DNA of 64,000 bases from Cristatella mucedo (Eukaryota; Bryozoa; Phylactolaemata; Cristatellidae): contig WPIO01000089.1 of assembly GCA_009760855.2 (NCBI GenBank), forward strand, positions 733,501-797,500. The letters run 5' to 3'. Both the position numbers and the translations under genes were made by a program. A model generated the notes under the pieces. It searched no databases and was not told the origin of the DNA. It saw only the letters and a program-made list of their open reading frames with translations. Shown piece after piece: positions 45,597 through 62,982 of the stretch (positions are counted from its first letter, which is position 1; the number at the start of each line of letters is the position of its first letter).

Positions 45597-47338
45597 CGGC
45601 AACATTCGCTATTGACTAGCTAGCTACTACTACTAGCTCTAGCTAGCATGTGTCCATAACATCGGCCGGTCGTTGAAGCGGTCATTGCTGACTACTAGAT
45701 GACATCCGAGTCATTGCTGACTATCTACCAATCTGTAGTATTCAGAACCAAGATTGCATACCCACTACCAAAGAGGTTTCTCGATGTCATAGATTAAATA
45801 TCGATACTTTTCTCGAATCCATTGACTTAGAAACTGCACTGTCAGTCGTTTTAACAGTTGAATTCTTGCAGATTACGGAAAACGTTTGCGAGCAAGGCAC
45901 AACCATACTCAGATGGTTCGTACAGCCACACCTATGCACACAAATTACTGGCGAGCTCACTTACAAACACGCACAGGCAAACATATGCACAAGCATGCAT
46001 GTAATAGTGCATACAATCCAATGTACCAGGCTCAACAGGATGACATTGTGAAAGGCTTCAATGAAAATTAAGACCTGTCCTGTTAATTAATCAATCTGCT
46101 ATCTCAAACGAAACCGACGATTATTATAGTAACCATGGCACAGGCCTTAAAGCATCAAATACCAAAGTGACAACGAAACGCGAGCTGCACAAAACTCAGT
46201 GCAATACCAGCACGGCTCCTGAAATATATGACTTCCTACATTCAATTAATTAATTAAGCACCGAAATGACATGCTACCATAGTAACAAGCAGCCTTTATT
46301 TTTTAAGGAACGCCAGCGTAACGGTTACACCAATGGTCGGTGAGTTTCAAAAAAGCCTCGTTACTAGACCATGCGCAGTTTCGGCGCAGCGGGACTGCAG
46401 TGAGGTCTACTACTGCCGTCTTATCAAGAACGTAACCGAGAACCTAGGCAGGTATAGAGAAGTACAACATTCTGCAGACGCAGCGACACCTACGGTGAAA
46501 CTATCATTCTGAAAACTAAAAATTCAGAAAAAATCACGTACGTTCGTCGCTGCTGCTAAGCATTTCTCCGGTTTACGACCGTCGGTCGGTCGGTGCGCTC
46601 AATTCGAGCCGCGACGAGCGCCGTCTGCCAGCCCGGAAAAAGACGAAGCCAGGACCAAGGCGAAGGTCGTACTAAGGTCGTTTGTCAATACTCGCGGTTT
46701 CAGTTCACGAAAAGACTGTATAGATTTCGCATTAACTTCGGGGTAAAATAATATATGATAATATTATTTGTTTGACAGTGTGCCGAAATTCTGCAGTTCT
46801 GAGTAAAATCGGGAAGTTTAGCCTGGCACAGCGACGGGGCCGCGTGCTGCAACTGTCGGCGTCACCTTTTAAGCAGCTCGTCTTGCACTTAGAATCTTAC
46901 GGTCAGTGTTTTTCACTACATTATCACATGTGCTAACTTCTGTCTAATTCCAATAAAGACATGCGACGTAGTGAAATGAGATGCTAGCGTTTGGTGTGGG
47001 GTAATCACTGGCCCAATCTGGTTCTTCACGCGTAATTATGAACTTAAGTGAGACCTACCAACACGTTATGCCTGACCGAAAGTGAGGTATGTAGTATTCA
47101 ATTAGTTACAGCTAGATAGCCGTGGAATTTGAAGTACGCGCCGAACGCGAAGATTACAGTATTTGGTAGGCAAAACCATCGATCGAGAGCAAATAATGAA
47201 AGTATCTCAGCATACCAAGTCTGAATCGACCCAGCTGTACGAAATCTTCGTTTACAATTTTTGACTACGCCGTTCGCACGTGTGACTTGGTCACTAATGA
47301 AAAGTATGAATAATATAGTAATGTTTTTGCATACATAA
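45597..47338. other. unassigned DNA
   Basis: No gene seen. A small CpG-containing patch with (CGGT)n occurs at about 46550-46690. Confidence 0.35.
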
Positions 47339-47410
47339 TCCTTGGTAGTATAGTGGTTAGTATCCCCGCCTGTCACGCGGGAGACCGGGGTTCAATTCCC
47401 CGCCAAGGAG
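47339..47410 (+). tRNA. tRNA-Asp(GUC): tRNA-Asp (anticodon GTC)
   Basis: A 72-nt cloverleaf. The 7-bp acceptor stem TCCTTGG/CCAAGGA is fully paired with discriminator G, the D arm lies in TAGTATAGTGGTTAGTATC, the anticodon arm is CCCGC-CTGTCAC-GCGGG with GTC, and the T arm is CCGGGG-TTCAATT-CCCCG(C). No intron and no encoded CCA, as in eukaryotes. The internal A box TAGTATAGTGG and B box GGTTCAATTCC are intact, and a T6 pol III terminator follows at 47414-47419. All stems pair, so it should be functional rather than SINE-derived. Confidence 0.97.
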
Positions 47411-48131
47411 TAATTTTTTCTTGCGAAAATTTTTAATTAAACGTGACTAGTGAATGATGCTTCACTATTTTGACACGCATATACTGCACGCCACTAAGAT
47501 GTATAACAGTCAAGAATTCTTCAGACCAACACTTGGTCGTAATGCGAAAGCTCATGGTATACTCGCCGCGACACTTGAAAGACAGGGCAGTACTCGTTTC
47601 CGCCAATGAAAAGTCTCAGGAAAATTCAAGTTTGCATCGCAATTCGTGTCTTGAGTGTAGGTGGACCTAGTGGTACGCACAGCCTTCTGTCGGGCAAGGG
47701 CGAACTACCACGTGACCTGGATCGTAATGCGATCGAATCTTACTTTTAGTCTCTTTTCTGTTTTTGACCTTGTCATAAGTGAGGCGTTCGCAGGGCTTTG
47801 ACAGCACCAAGCTCCCGGGCTCCTTCAATCTCTGCTGTCGAGTTTGTCGCGTGCAGCGTTTCTGCTGAGCTTCGGCTACAGTGTAACACTGGGTGACTTC
47901 CTTTGCTGCTCGTTGTTTTCGTTGTCGTCTGCGATAGGTACACGTGCACATCCTGCTAGCTTCGCTCCATGTTATTGCAAATTCATTCCTGTGAAAGCTC
48001 GCCAGTTCACAGTGGCTCGCGAAACCACAGGTTTTTACCTGCACACGTGAAAATCATGGTAAACTCTAAAACCTGCTTTGGAAGGTGGGCCTGAGTGTCT
48101 GCTCACCTGGCTGGTGAGCCCACCCCACTGA
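47411..48131. other. unassigned DNA after the tRNA
   Basis: The pol III terminator lies at the left edge. No gene or repeat recognised beyond it. Confidence 0.35.
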
Positions 48132-48229
48132 CTGCAGAGCTTAGTATTCTCGTTAATTAATTGGAGCAGCCTTTATTGGACTGCAGAGCTTAGTATTCTT
48201 GTTAATTAATTGGAGCAGTCTTTATTGGA
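48132..48229. repeat. 49-bp tandem duplication
   Basis: CTGCAGAGCTTAGTATTCTY... ending TTTATTGGA occurs at 48132-48180 and 48181-48229 with two C/T differences. Confidence 0.95.
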
Positions 48230-48413
48230 AGGAAATTTAAAACCTCTCACATTTGTTATTGTCTTATAAAATGAACATACATCGGATTGTTATGAAATTT
48301 ATTCGTCCGAGCCGGATAGCGAATCAGCACTGAGCTCAGCGTAAGTACGTAGTAATTGCGCTTGATAACATTACGCTTGATTATTACGTAAGTAAGTTTT
48401 AAAATTAAATCCT

Positions 48414-48579
48414 AGCTGATTAAACAGCCTCTTTTTGCATAGCGACAGAAGAGCCTTTACTGCTATCACCACCGCTTGCAGTGGCGATAAAGGATCGCCC
48501 ACCGCAGGAATCGAACCCATGACCTCGGGACCGAGGTCGTGAAAGCAACCGTTACATAGCGTGCCATCACGGCTCACCA
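48414..48579 (-). repeat. SINE type S1, full length
   Basis: Inverse of the S1 consensus: AGCTGATTAAACAGCCTCTTTTTGCATAGCGACAGAAGAGCC...GGAATCGAACCCATGACC...GCCATCACGGCTCACCA. Confidence 0.9.
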
Positions 48580-50062
48580 AGTACTTAGTAATTACTAGGG
48601 AACGTACTTACATGCCGAAGCATCTTAATATTTGGAATATCAATATAGTATGACCCCTGTAAATACTCGCGAGCAGATCCTGTCCATCACTTACCAAAGC
48701 CGGCTGCAGTACGACTTCCGATCGGTCACGCTCACTCGGGCAGCTTTCTAACACATCCAATCACCCGTTCCAAGCGGAAGCTGCGAAACGCCAGTCGTCA
48801 CTTCGCATAATAAATTCATAGTTCTGTCACGTTGTAGCCTTTCAATTATCAATTTCAACTATGAGAGTGTATGTTGCAATTACATATGCAAATTTACATA
48901 GTATCTCCCCTTTTTTAAAACTCGTCATTGCTGTACTGTCACAATAGTGCCACATATCTCATACCGGTGTTCAATATAAACGTGACATCAGGGACTGCGA
49001 CGGACTTATCGACTAATGGACTAACAAAAAAGTTACCTTATTATAGGTGTAGATTATTCTCCGACGTGTGCTTTTTCTTTGTATACTCTCATCAGTTTCA
49101 GTGTCGGATCTAGTAAGCAATCTGAGCTCCATTTTTTTGATCGCATCGTCTGCTAATGTCCTGTCTACTGGTGGAGCGTGTGTCCAGCAGCACCGTCACG
49201 CGAGGGAGCAGCTGAGTGTCCAGCAGCACCGTCCAGCTTTGCCTTTACTGCTATCTTAAACTCGTACGTGGAAACATGTTTTGGCATTTGGCATCCGAAC
49301 GCTGCGAGTGGTAGAGGCTGAGCCTGTGGTCGGTGGAGGAATGTCAACCTACCCATGCAACCTACATCTGAATCCATGAAAGACACATTCATGCATTCAT
49401 GCTACATACCTGCCTATACTCTACCCGTTATCGACTGATCGCGTCGACTATCAGCCTACTAGCCAGTAAGAGAGTAACAGATGAGAGGAACCACGTTATG
49501 TGCTCATGCTAATAAAAAAAAGCGTTTCTGTATATCATAAATGTACTTTTCTTTTGGTGCCTGCTCTCAGATTAAAAGTTCAGCACGGCTACTGATTCTT
49601 AAACAGAGTGAGCTTCAATAGTTCCTTGCTGCTCCCATACGCTTGCTTGTTCGCTGTGCTACTTTCCCATGTGTTTGCAGGTGAATCCTTGAGAATAGCA
49701 TTCTGCTGAGAAGCGCCCGTGAAAATTGTGCCTAAAGCCTCGGCACATTTATCTAACACGAAGTTCTATTTGCCACGACCGAGTCCACAGCCGACAAAGG
49801 AGACTTTGGTCGACCACGCACTCTAGGCGTCATGTACCGTGCCGCGGATTCAAGCGAAGCTGCTGCTGCTATACATCAACTTGCCTTGCATTAGCTGCGT
49901 TCTTAAGTTTTCGCGGCGAGTTACCGTATAGCGTAGGCATTCTTGCTTTACGCATACGAGAGCTCGGTTCGCACACGAGAACTCGGCGGCGGCGGCGCCG
50001 CTTCGAGCGGCCGCTTCTTTAGCCTGTCTAAAGGTACCTTCACTTAGGAGCTGACGAGTTTA
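48580..50062. other. unassigned DNA
   Basis: No gene seen. CCAGCAGCACCGTC is repeated at about 49184 and 49219. A small GGC-repeat CpG patch lies at 49980-50015. Confidence 0.35.
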
Positions 50063-50135
50063 ATAATAATAATAATAATAATGCACTTGATAAAGCGCCC
50101 TCAGATAACTCAATCTCTTTCTAGGCGCTTTACTT
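50063..50135 (-). repeat. LINE-C 3' tail fragment
   Basis: AATAATAATAATAATGCACTTGATAAAGCGCCCTCAGATAACTCAATCTCTTTCTAGGCGCTTTAC, the inverse hairpin tail. Confidence 0.8.
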
Positions 50136-50292
50136 GGTTGGAGATGCAGGAATCCACGAGCCTTTGATGCGTCGTGCTGCACGTTTGATGCGATGTTCAT
50201 AAGCCTAACATAGTACGCACTTATCCTTTTCTCCTGCGCAGAACAAGTAAATATCTTTTAAGACGACAGCGCCCACCCTACCCCTCTGCATA

Positions 50293-50347
50293 GTTGCGAC
50301 GCAGTTGCGACGCAGTTGCGACGCAGCTGCGACGCAGCTGCGACGCA
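50293..50347. repeat. 11-bp minisatellite, five units
   Basis: GTTGCGACGCA three times, then GCTGCGACGCA twice, in perfect register. Confidence 0.95.
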
Positions 50348-50579
50348 GTAGCCCGAAATCTCAGTGGGGAAACCTGAAAAGTCAGCGGGCGACGGGGCAA
50401 TGAGAGTTTAAACGACAAACAGTGATCGCACATTTTTCGCTGGTGCACTTAAAAATTTCGAATCGTCTCTTCAGGCTGCCAAACAGCGACGACCTACGGA
50501 CGGGCCACTCGCCATGTCAAGACCGCTGGCCACTCGTCGTGTCAAGTCCATTGGTTATTCACCGTGTCGAGTCGCCGAA

Positions 50580-51240
50580 AGATTTTAACTTTTCCCCCCC
50601 TCCCGGTAGCCGCAGCACTCCGGGGATAGAGTGCCCGCTCAAGTCTGACGCCCTCTTCCCAATCAAAAGTCCGAGCGGCGAGGCCACCGGGCTCGACGGG
50701 AAGAGCAATTGCTGAGGCGGGCATGTGGGGCGGCGCGCGCCGGCGGAAGTGGCCGCGAGCGAGCGAGCGCGCGCTCGCTCGCGGCCACTTCCACCAGCGT
50801 GCAGTGGTCTGCTAAAAGTTTTTGGATCCAGAGCTGCGAAGGCTGCTTGAGCCGCGCCGCCGCCGCGCATTCGGTCTTCCATGGAGTAGTACTATTTTCC
50901 TTACAAGGGGGAGGATTAAGTAAGTTTTTTGAAGGGCTTAAAACTTAAAATCCCCTTTGGGCAGGTCTCAAGGGAGGCGTCTGGTAGAGTCGAGCAGCGT
51001 GCCGAAGTCTTTAAGCTTCGGAGTATCCGAGCGAGACTCGCGCCGCTTCTCTTTTTAGACTTCGTTTAAAGAGAGCACTCCGGGCGGGTGCACCTGCATT
51101 CAGACTCTCACGAGAGTGGTATATTTTACTGAGGCAGAAGTTTCCCCTTCTGCTGCGTCCTCCTTCGTAGCGGCGAGTCTGAGTCGGCTTCTGGAAGAGT
51201 CGCCGTTTCTTTAAAAAAAGTCAAATTATTTTCATCGCAG
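50580..51240. promoter_or_regulatory. CpG-rich block containing a long palindrome
   Basis: CG-dense sequence with the palindrome at 50745-50792 and, near 51105-51155, the hairpins ACTCTC-AC-GAGAGT and GCAGAAG-TTTCCC-CTTCTGC. No gene could be assigned to it, and frames here are mirror artefacts of the palindrome. Confidence 0.4.
50745..50792. repeat. perfect inverted repeat, 20-bp arms, 8-nt loop
   Basis: GGAAGTGGCCGCGAGCGAGC at 50745-50764 and its exact complement GCTCGCTCGCGGCCACTTCC at 50773-50792 flank GAGCGCGC. Both arms are CG-rich and would form a very stable hairpin or cruciform. Confidence 0.97.
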
Positions 51241-51651
51241 GGTGGTTAATGAGACCTGCCACGCGGTGTGCCTGAGATGCGTTGCTTGGTAGCGTTTCTT
51301 TGGGCGTCTGTGCGTCATGAAATTGTGCACACTGCGAATAAGGGCAACAACCGCATGTTTTTGTATAGCACCCAAGTGAATTATCTTATTCCTGCGTGCT
51401 TTGCCTATGTGCGCATGATTCAGTACATATAACTAACCGGGCATCCTTCTAGCGAGCGGCCGCGAGTGTCTACACTATTCAAACCGTTAGTATTATTTAT
51501 TAGATTTTTGCCCATATAAAACTTAATTAAAATCAGCTCCGAAGACTGTTCGCAGCGACGAACTTCCGATACGGACCGTAGCAAGTCACCGAAGGATGTT
51601 ACATTAAACTAATACCGTTTCGTATTGCTTTACCTTGTCTGCCTAACTCCT

Positions 51652-51795
51652 AATACTGGCCTAGGGGTAAGATGCTGACGCTTCACGCCCAAGATACTGA
51701 GTTCGGGTCCTGAAGCAGACAATTTATTGACTGCTGCAAGCTGGGTGATAGATAGCCACACAACGGGTCTTATACCGATGAACAAAAGAGGCTGT

Positions 51796-51796
<1 letters not shown>
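51652..51796 (+). repeat. SINE type S2, tail replaced by TA repeat
   Basis: TACTGGCCTAGGGGTAAGATGCTGACGC head, GTTCGGGTCC degraded B box, GGGTCTTATACCGATGAACAAAAGAGGCTGTTGA tail, which then runs straight into (TA)n. Confidence 0.75.

Positions 51797-51854
<58 letters not shown>
51797..51854. repeat. (TA)n microsatellite
   Basis: About 58 bp of pure TA followed by CACACA, starting at the SINE tail. Confidence 0.95.
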
Positions 51855-51862
<8 letters not shown>

Positions 51863-53513
51863 AACGAACACACACTAGGTTTCAGCGTGTCAAGTATGAT
51901 GGGAAAAATCATGTGACTCCTGACTTGGTCGTGCCTCTGCTTCTGCCTTAAGTCTCTCCGGCCTGGAAGTTGCTGCCGGCGAGAAAGCCTTTTCCTTTCA
52001 GCTTCCGCTGGACCGCTGGATTAGTGTTCATTGTATTGGATATGGATTTTAAGTCTCCCATGAATTCACAGCCATTAAATAGCATTGGTAAAACTCGATA
52101 CAAATCGCCCAGCTATCCAATGCACCAACTCAGCTACGCAAAGCTGAAAAGCGCCGGAAGCTCCGATCGTCGCTTCGGGCGTTGTGCAGAGCTCAAGCCA
52201 CTGGAATGCAATGGGCGCCTTTCGGAAAAAACCTTTACAAACTAAAATCCGCCAAAGTGCTTGAAGTTCTAGCATTTCCATGTTCAATATAAATTACGAT
52301 AGTGTACGTTGCAGCTACATATGCGAATTAGTAAAGTATCGCTATCCAATTACCAATCCTATCCAATATGTGTGTAACCGACACTAAGAAAGGTGTTTAC
52401 TACTGAGGCGTACATCTATATTAAAGGATGTCTTTTCCCGGCCTCTTCCTTCTTGGAGGCATCGAGTAGCTTACCCTTGACAGGTCAAAAGTAGGCCAAG
52501 CCAGACTGGCAGCACTGCTGGACAACCAAGTTGGCAATGCGTTGGTAGTAAATATACATAGGAATCGCCCACCTGTTTTTTTTCTACGTATTTCGTGCAT
52601 GATTCATGGTTCGGCTGGTGCAACAAGCCTGCCTGCTTGGTTGCACTACATCCCAGTCTGCAGCGAACTATTACTAAGATCATCCATTCTTCGACCGAAT
52701 GGACTGCCAGCAACATCGATTGCTGCCCAACAGCTGAAAATGTGATAAATCACTCATTAGCCAAGTGTAAGTGCTCGCCATCTCTAAAATCTAAACGCTG
52801 CCTTCGAATAGCTAAGGACCCGGCTGAGGAAACGGTGGCAGAATAAGGACCCTTCCAAAGCCAAGACCTCGCCCGTGCCAATCAATCACAGCAAAGCAGC
52901 ATATGCTAAGCCTCTAGAATGAGGCAGTTCTCTTAGGGGCACTATACAAATATAAAATATCTATCTGGCAGTCCTACCAGGCAGGATTAGGTGTTAAAAA
53001 GAGTGACCCTGAGCTAAATATTGCAAAAACATGGGGAGTCTGGGTTTATGACGTGAGTCGACGACTTGATCTAAGAGTTGTCATACATTCGAACAAATCG
53101 TGTTCTAGTGGTAAAAAGTAAGCGAATAAAGTGGTTGACAACACGGGTAAGGCATACCCAGATAACCTACGCGTGCCATTAGGTTTAAACTTTGGGGAGT
53201 TTTTCAAGCAGCTGTTCAAGTATTAATCGGAGCACAAATTTCCCAACGAGCTCATTAGCTCGTCAAAACACCTGAGTTAGCTAAAGGAACAACTTTACAC
53301 TTACCCAATTAATTTTTGGAAATATAGGTCAGCACTTCAATGGCAAGCGATACCAGTGATATCAGGCAGTATGCTGATCTGACGTCTTTCTTGCTGGTCA
53401 GGTGCACATGCCTGGGATCAGGGCTGAGACCTGCTGTTCTGTCCCTAGCTCTGCTTCCCCACTACTGCCGACAGGACTTTCACACTACTAACACCGTCAT
53501 GTGGCACCACAGA
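51855..53513. other. unassigned DNA with an S3-like tail fragment
   Basis: No gene seen. AGCCTCTAGAATGAGGCAGTTCTCTTAGGGGCACTATACAAATATAAAAT at about 52911-52960 is a diverged LINE/S3 hairpin tail. Confidence 0.4.
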
Positions 53514-53660
53514 TGGTGAACCGTGATGGTACACTAGCTAAGGCGGTTGCTTTTCATGACCTCGATCGCGAGCTCGTGGGTTTGAATCCTACGGAGGGCG
53601 ATCCTGTATTGCTGCTGCAATAAAGGATCGCCGTTAAGGGTCTTCTGTTGCTATACAATA
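53514..53660 (+). repeat. SINE type S1
   Basis: TGGTGAACCGTGATGGTACACTAGCTAAGGCGG head, GGTTTGAATCC B box, GGGTCTTCTGTTGCTATACAATAG tail. Confidence 0.8.
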
Positions 53661-53770
53661 GTATGCGACCAAAAATTCAATGCCAAGTGGCTTCTGTCAC
53701 AGGATGCTAGAAATGGATCCTACGTTTGCATCTTTGCTACTGAAAAGATTTCGAACCCCACTACTCAAAA

Positions 53771-53923
53771 GAGTCCTAGCCCAGGGGTAAGGTGCTCGCT
53801 CTTCACGACCCAGGGCTGTGACTCCTTCAGCAGGCGATCCTTTATTGCCCTTTAAAGCAAGAGGGGCGATAGCCATTAATGCTCATCTACAGCTACGTAA
53901 ATGAGGCTGCTCGATGATCAGCT
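53771..53923 (+). repeat. SINE type S2
   Basis: GAGTCCTAGCCCAGGGGTAAGGTGCTCGCTCTTCACGACCCAGG head with part of the B-box arm deleted. Body and tail end GAGGCTGCTCGATGATCAGCT. Confidence 0.8.
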
Positions 53924-54125
53924 AACCTTGACTTTTTAAGTCGGTTTCAAGGCCGAAAATCGTTACCATACGTTGTCAGCAGGCTGCAGCTTGGCAAGCA
54001 CGTCCAACTGAACGATGTTAACGTTATAAGCGAACGGCACATTCATTATGTATGGTTCGACTTTATAGCACCACGGTGACAACGACGTGCCGTACAGTCT
54101 CGTCTAAGTTGACAAATTGCTGTGC

Positions 54126-54131
54126 TTTATT
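54126..54131 (-). terminator. poly(A) signal for EPRS1
   Basis: TTTATT on plus is AATAAA on the coding strand, 141 bases after the EPRS1 stop codon. No other AATAAA was noticed between the stop and this site. Confidence 0.6.
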
Positions 54132-54271
54132 AGGCGACCTTGCAGCGTCCACCTCTGCAAAAAATGGCCCTACATCAAGCTCTAACGTTGCTCTCAATCG
54201 CACGCAGTCGAAGCAGAGGAACAGGAAGCAGTCGTGCAGTGAGGAGACACGAACGGCTGGCAAGTTGCCAC

Positions 54272-61293
<7,022 letters not shown>

Positions 61294-61684
61294 CTGAAAG
61301 CCAAGCATAATCAACACCAGCTTTAGTCAAAAGTTCAGGAGAAAAAGAAAAAAATTCTAATGACCTCTCTAAGACCTCTCCCGACGGGACCAGCTCACAA
61401 GCAGCCAACCAAACAAACTCGCATCACTTCGTGCTAAAAAGAAGTTCCCACTGCATTCAGGGACAGGTTAAAAAAACTAGTCGAGACTATGAGAAAATAC
61501 CCGAAAGGGCAATACGTTTCGAAAAGGCATCTAATAAATGTTGGCGTACCTCGCTAAACATGGCAAAAGTATCAAAGACTGGTGCTTTTGTCTGCGAAGC
61601 TATATTTCCTCGAGAGCTAGCTTAGGTGACTTACCTTTGCTGCCAAATCTGGAAGTGGTAGAGAAGCTAAAGATAATAAGCTAT
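61294..61684. other. EPRS1 intron or upstream, no exon assigned
   Basis: The upstream half of the first WHEP (pattern QG..VR.LK) was looked for on the minus strand here and not found. Donor-like sites on minus occur at 61549 (GCGAG|GTACGC) and near 61634 (GCAAAG|GTAAGT), without recognisable coding sequence. Confidence 0.4.
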
Positions 61685-61740
61685 ATAATAATAATAATAA
61701 TATTGCACTTGATAAAGCGCCCTCAGAGAACTTAAAGCTA
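61685..61740 (-). repeat. LINE-C 3' tail fragment
   Basis: AATAATAATAATAATATTGCACTTGATAAAGCGCCCTCAGAGAACTTAAAG, the inverse hairpin tail, truncated. Confidence 0.75.
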
Positions 61741-62920
61741 GAGAAACTACAGCTATCGGAGATGGGCAAAACAAGAGATTTCTGCTTTCACAAAGAAGAA
61801 ATTTGGGGACTTCCTTTGGTAGGACCCTACAAAGTACTACGAGTGGATATGGTATGGTGTCAGAGCAGTATGTATGCAACAACACTGGGAAGCAATTGCA
61901 AATCTGCACGACGGAACGAAACCAAAACCTACGACGGGGCTAAGTCTAAAATTCCGAGAACGTTTAGCCAGCAAAGTTCACCCTCCAGGATCGCCATCAC
62001 AAACATCTGCTTTCTAAACATTAAAATTAAAAGCCTCCACCGATGAATCACAGTAAAGCCCTTTCAATAATGGTAGGAGCGCATATGCAAAACGGTGCAT
62101 TAATGAAGCGCACTGCGATGACTGCCTTCAGAAGACAGTCAAGATTGGCAGCAGAGGATTGCAGTAAAGCAGCAGTTTATCAGGTGCTACGAACCATCGT
62201 AAATATTTTAACAAGTGTCGAGATACTGTGGATCAAAGTATAGGATCTTTCAACTACTCGTATCACATCAACTGTCTTATTTGAGGCTCCATGTCAATAC
62301 TGGCAAGAAATTACGTAATTATATATATGGATCGTGGCATCCGTGCCAATCCACATACAGGAATAAATTAGAAATCACACCATGCAACTTCCTATTACCT
62401 TAAGTCATTTAGCACTTAAATAGTAAAGCGTAGAATATGTATATATAACTGGTCCTATGCATTTGCAAAGTTGTACGTCTTAAAGAAGTATGCATTACTG
62501 GAGAAAGCCACAAACTTCCGGAAAGTATGGTGCTTAAACTTTTAAACTTAGACAGACGCACACACACTAGATTCACACATACTCACGCGAGCGAGCACAC
62601 ACACACACACACACACGCGCACGCACACACAGAGTCGAAAACCATGAACCGAGGTGAAGACGAATCGTGATTGAAAATATTTTAACTTCACTCAGAACAG
62701 CCAATCCAATTTACTTGGTTTACCAACTGAACCACAGAGGCAAACGTCATTAGTTTTTTGTAGATCAAAAATGCCATGGTAGGTAACAAGGCGGTATTAA
62801 TAAAAATAACAATCACTCGATATCAGTGTGCAGTTTGTCTCACCTAGCTTGAACGTCCGGATACCGGCAGTCTTAGCAGCCAAAGCAGGAACGGTGTGGC
62901 TATGCATTAGCCGGGATTGT
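61741..62920. other. unassigned DNA with a CA microsatellite
   Basis: No gene seen. (CA)n with CG variants lies at about 62594-62630. A minus-strand ATG frame of 21 codons ending in a donor (62907-62844, CTAG|GTGAGA) is exon-like but unassigned. Confidence 0.35.
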
Positions 62921-62982
62921 AATAATAATAAATTTGATATAGCACCCTCAGAGAACTCAATCTCTTTCTGGGCACTTTACAT
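62921..62982 (-). repeat. LINE-C 3' tail fragment
   Basis: AATAATAATAAATTTGATATAGCACCCTCAGAGAACTCAATCTCTTTCTGGGCACTTTAC. Confidence 0.78.

Noticed and set aside
61545-61690. Minus-strand donor-like sites and a short frame (KAPVFDTFAMFSE) as the missing EPRS1 WHEP exon
   Set aside because: The sequence lacks the QG..VR.LK pattern of the first WHEP helix, and phase-compatible acceptors are weak.
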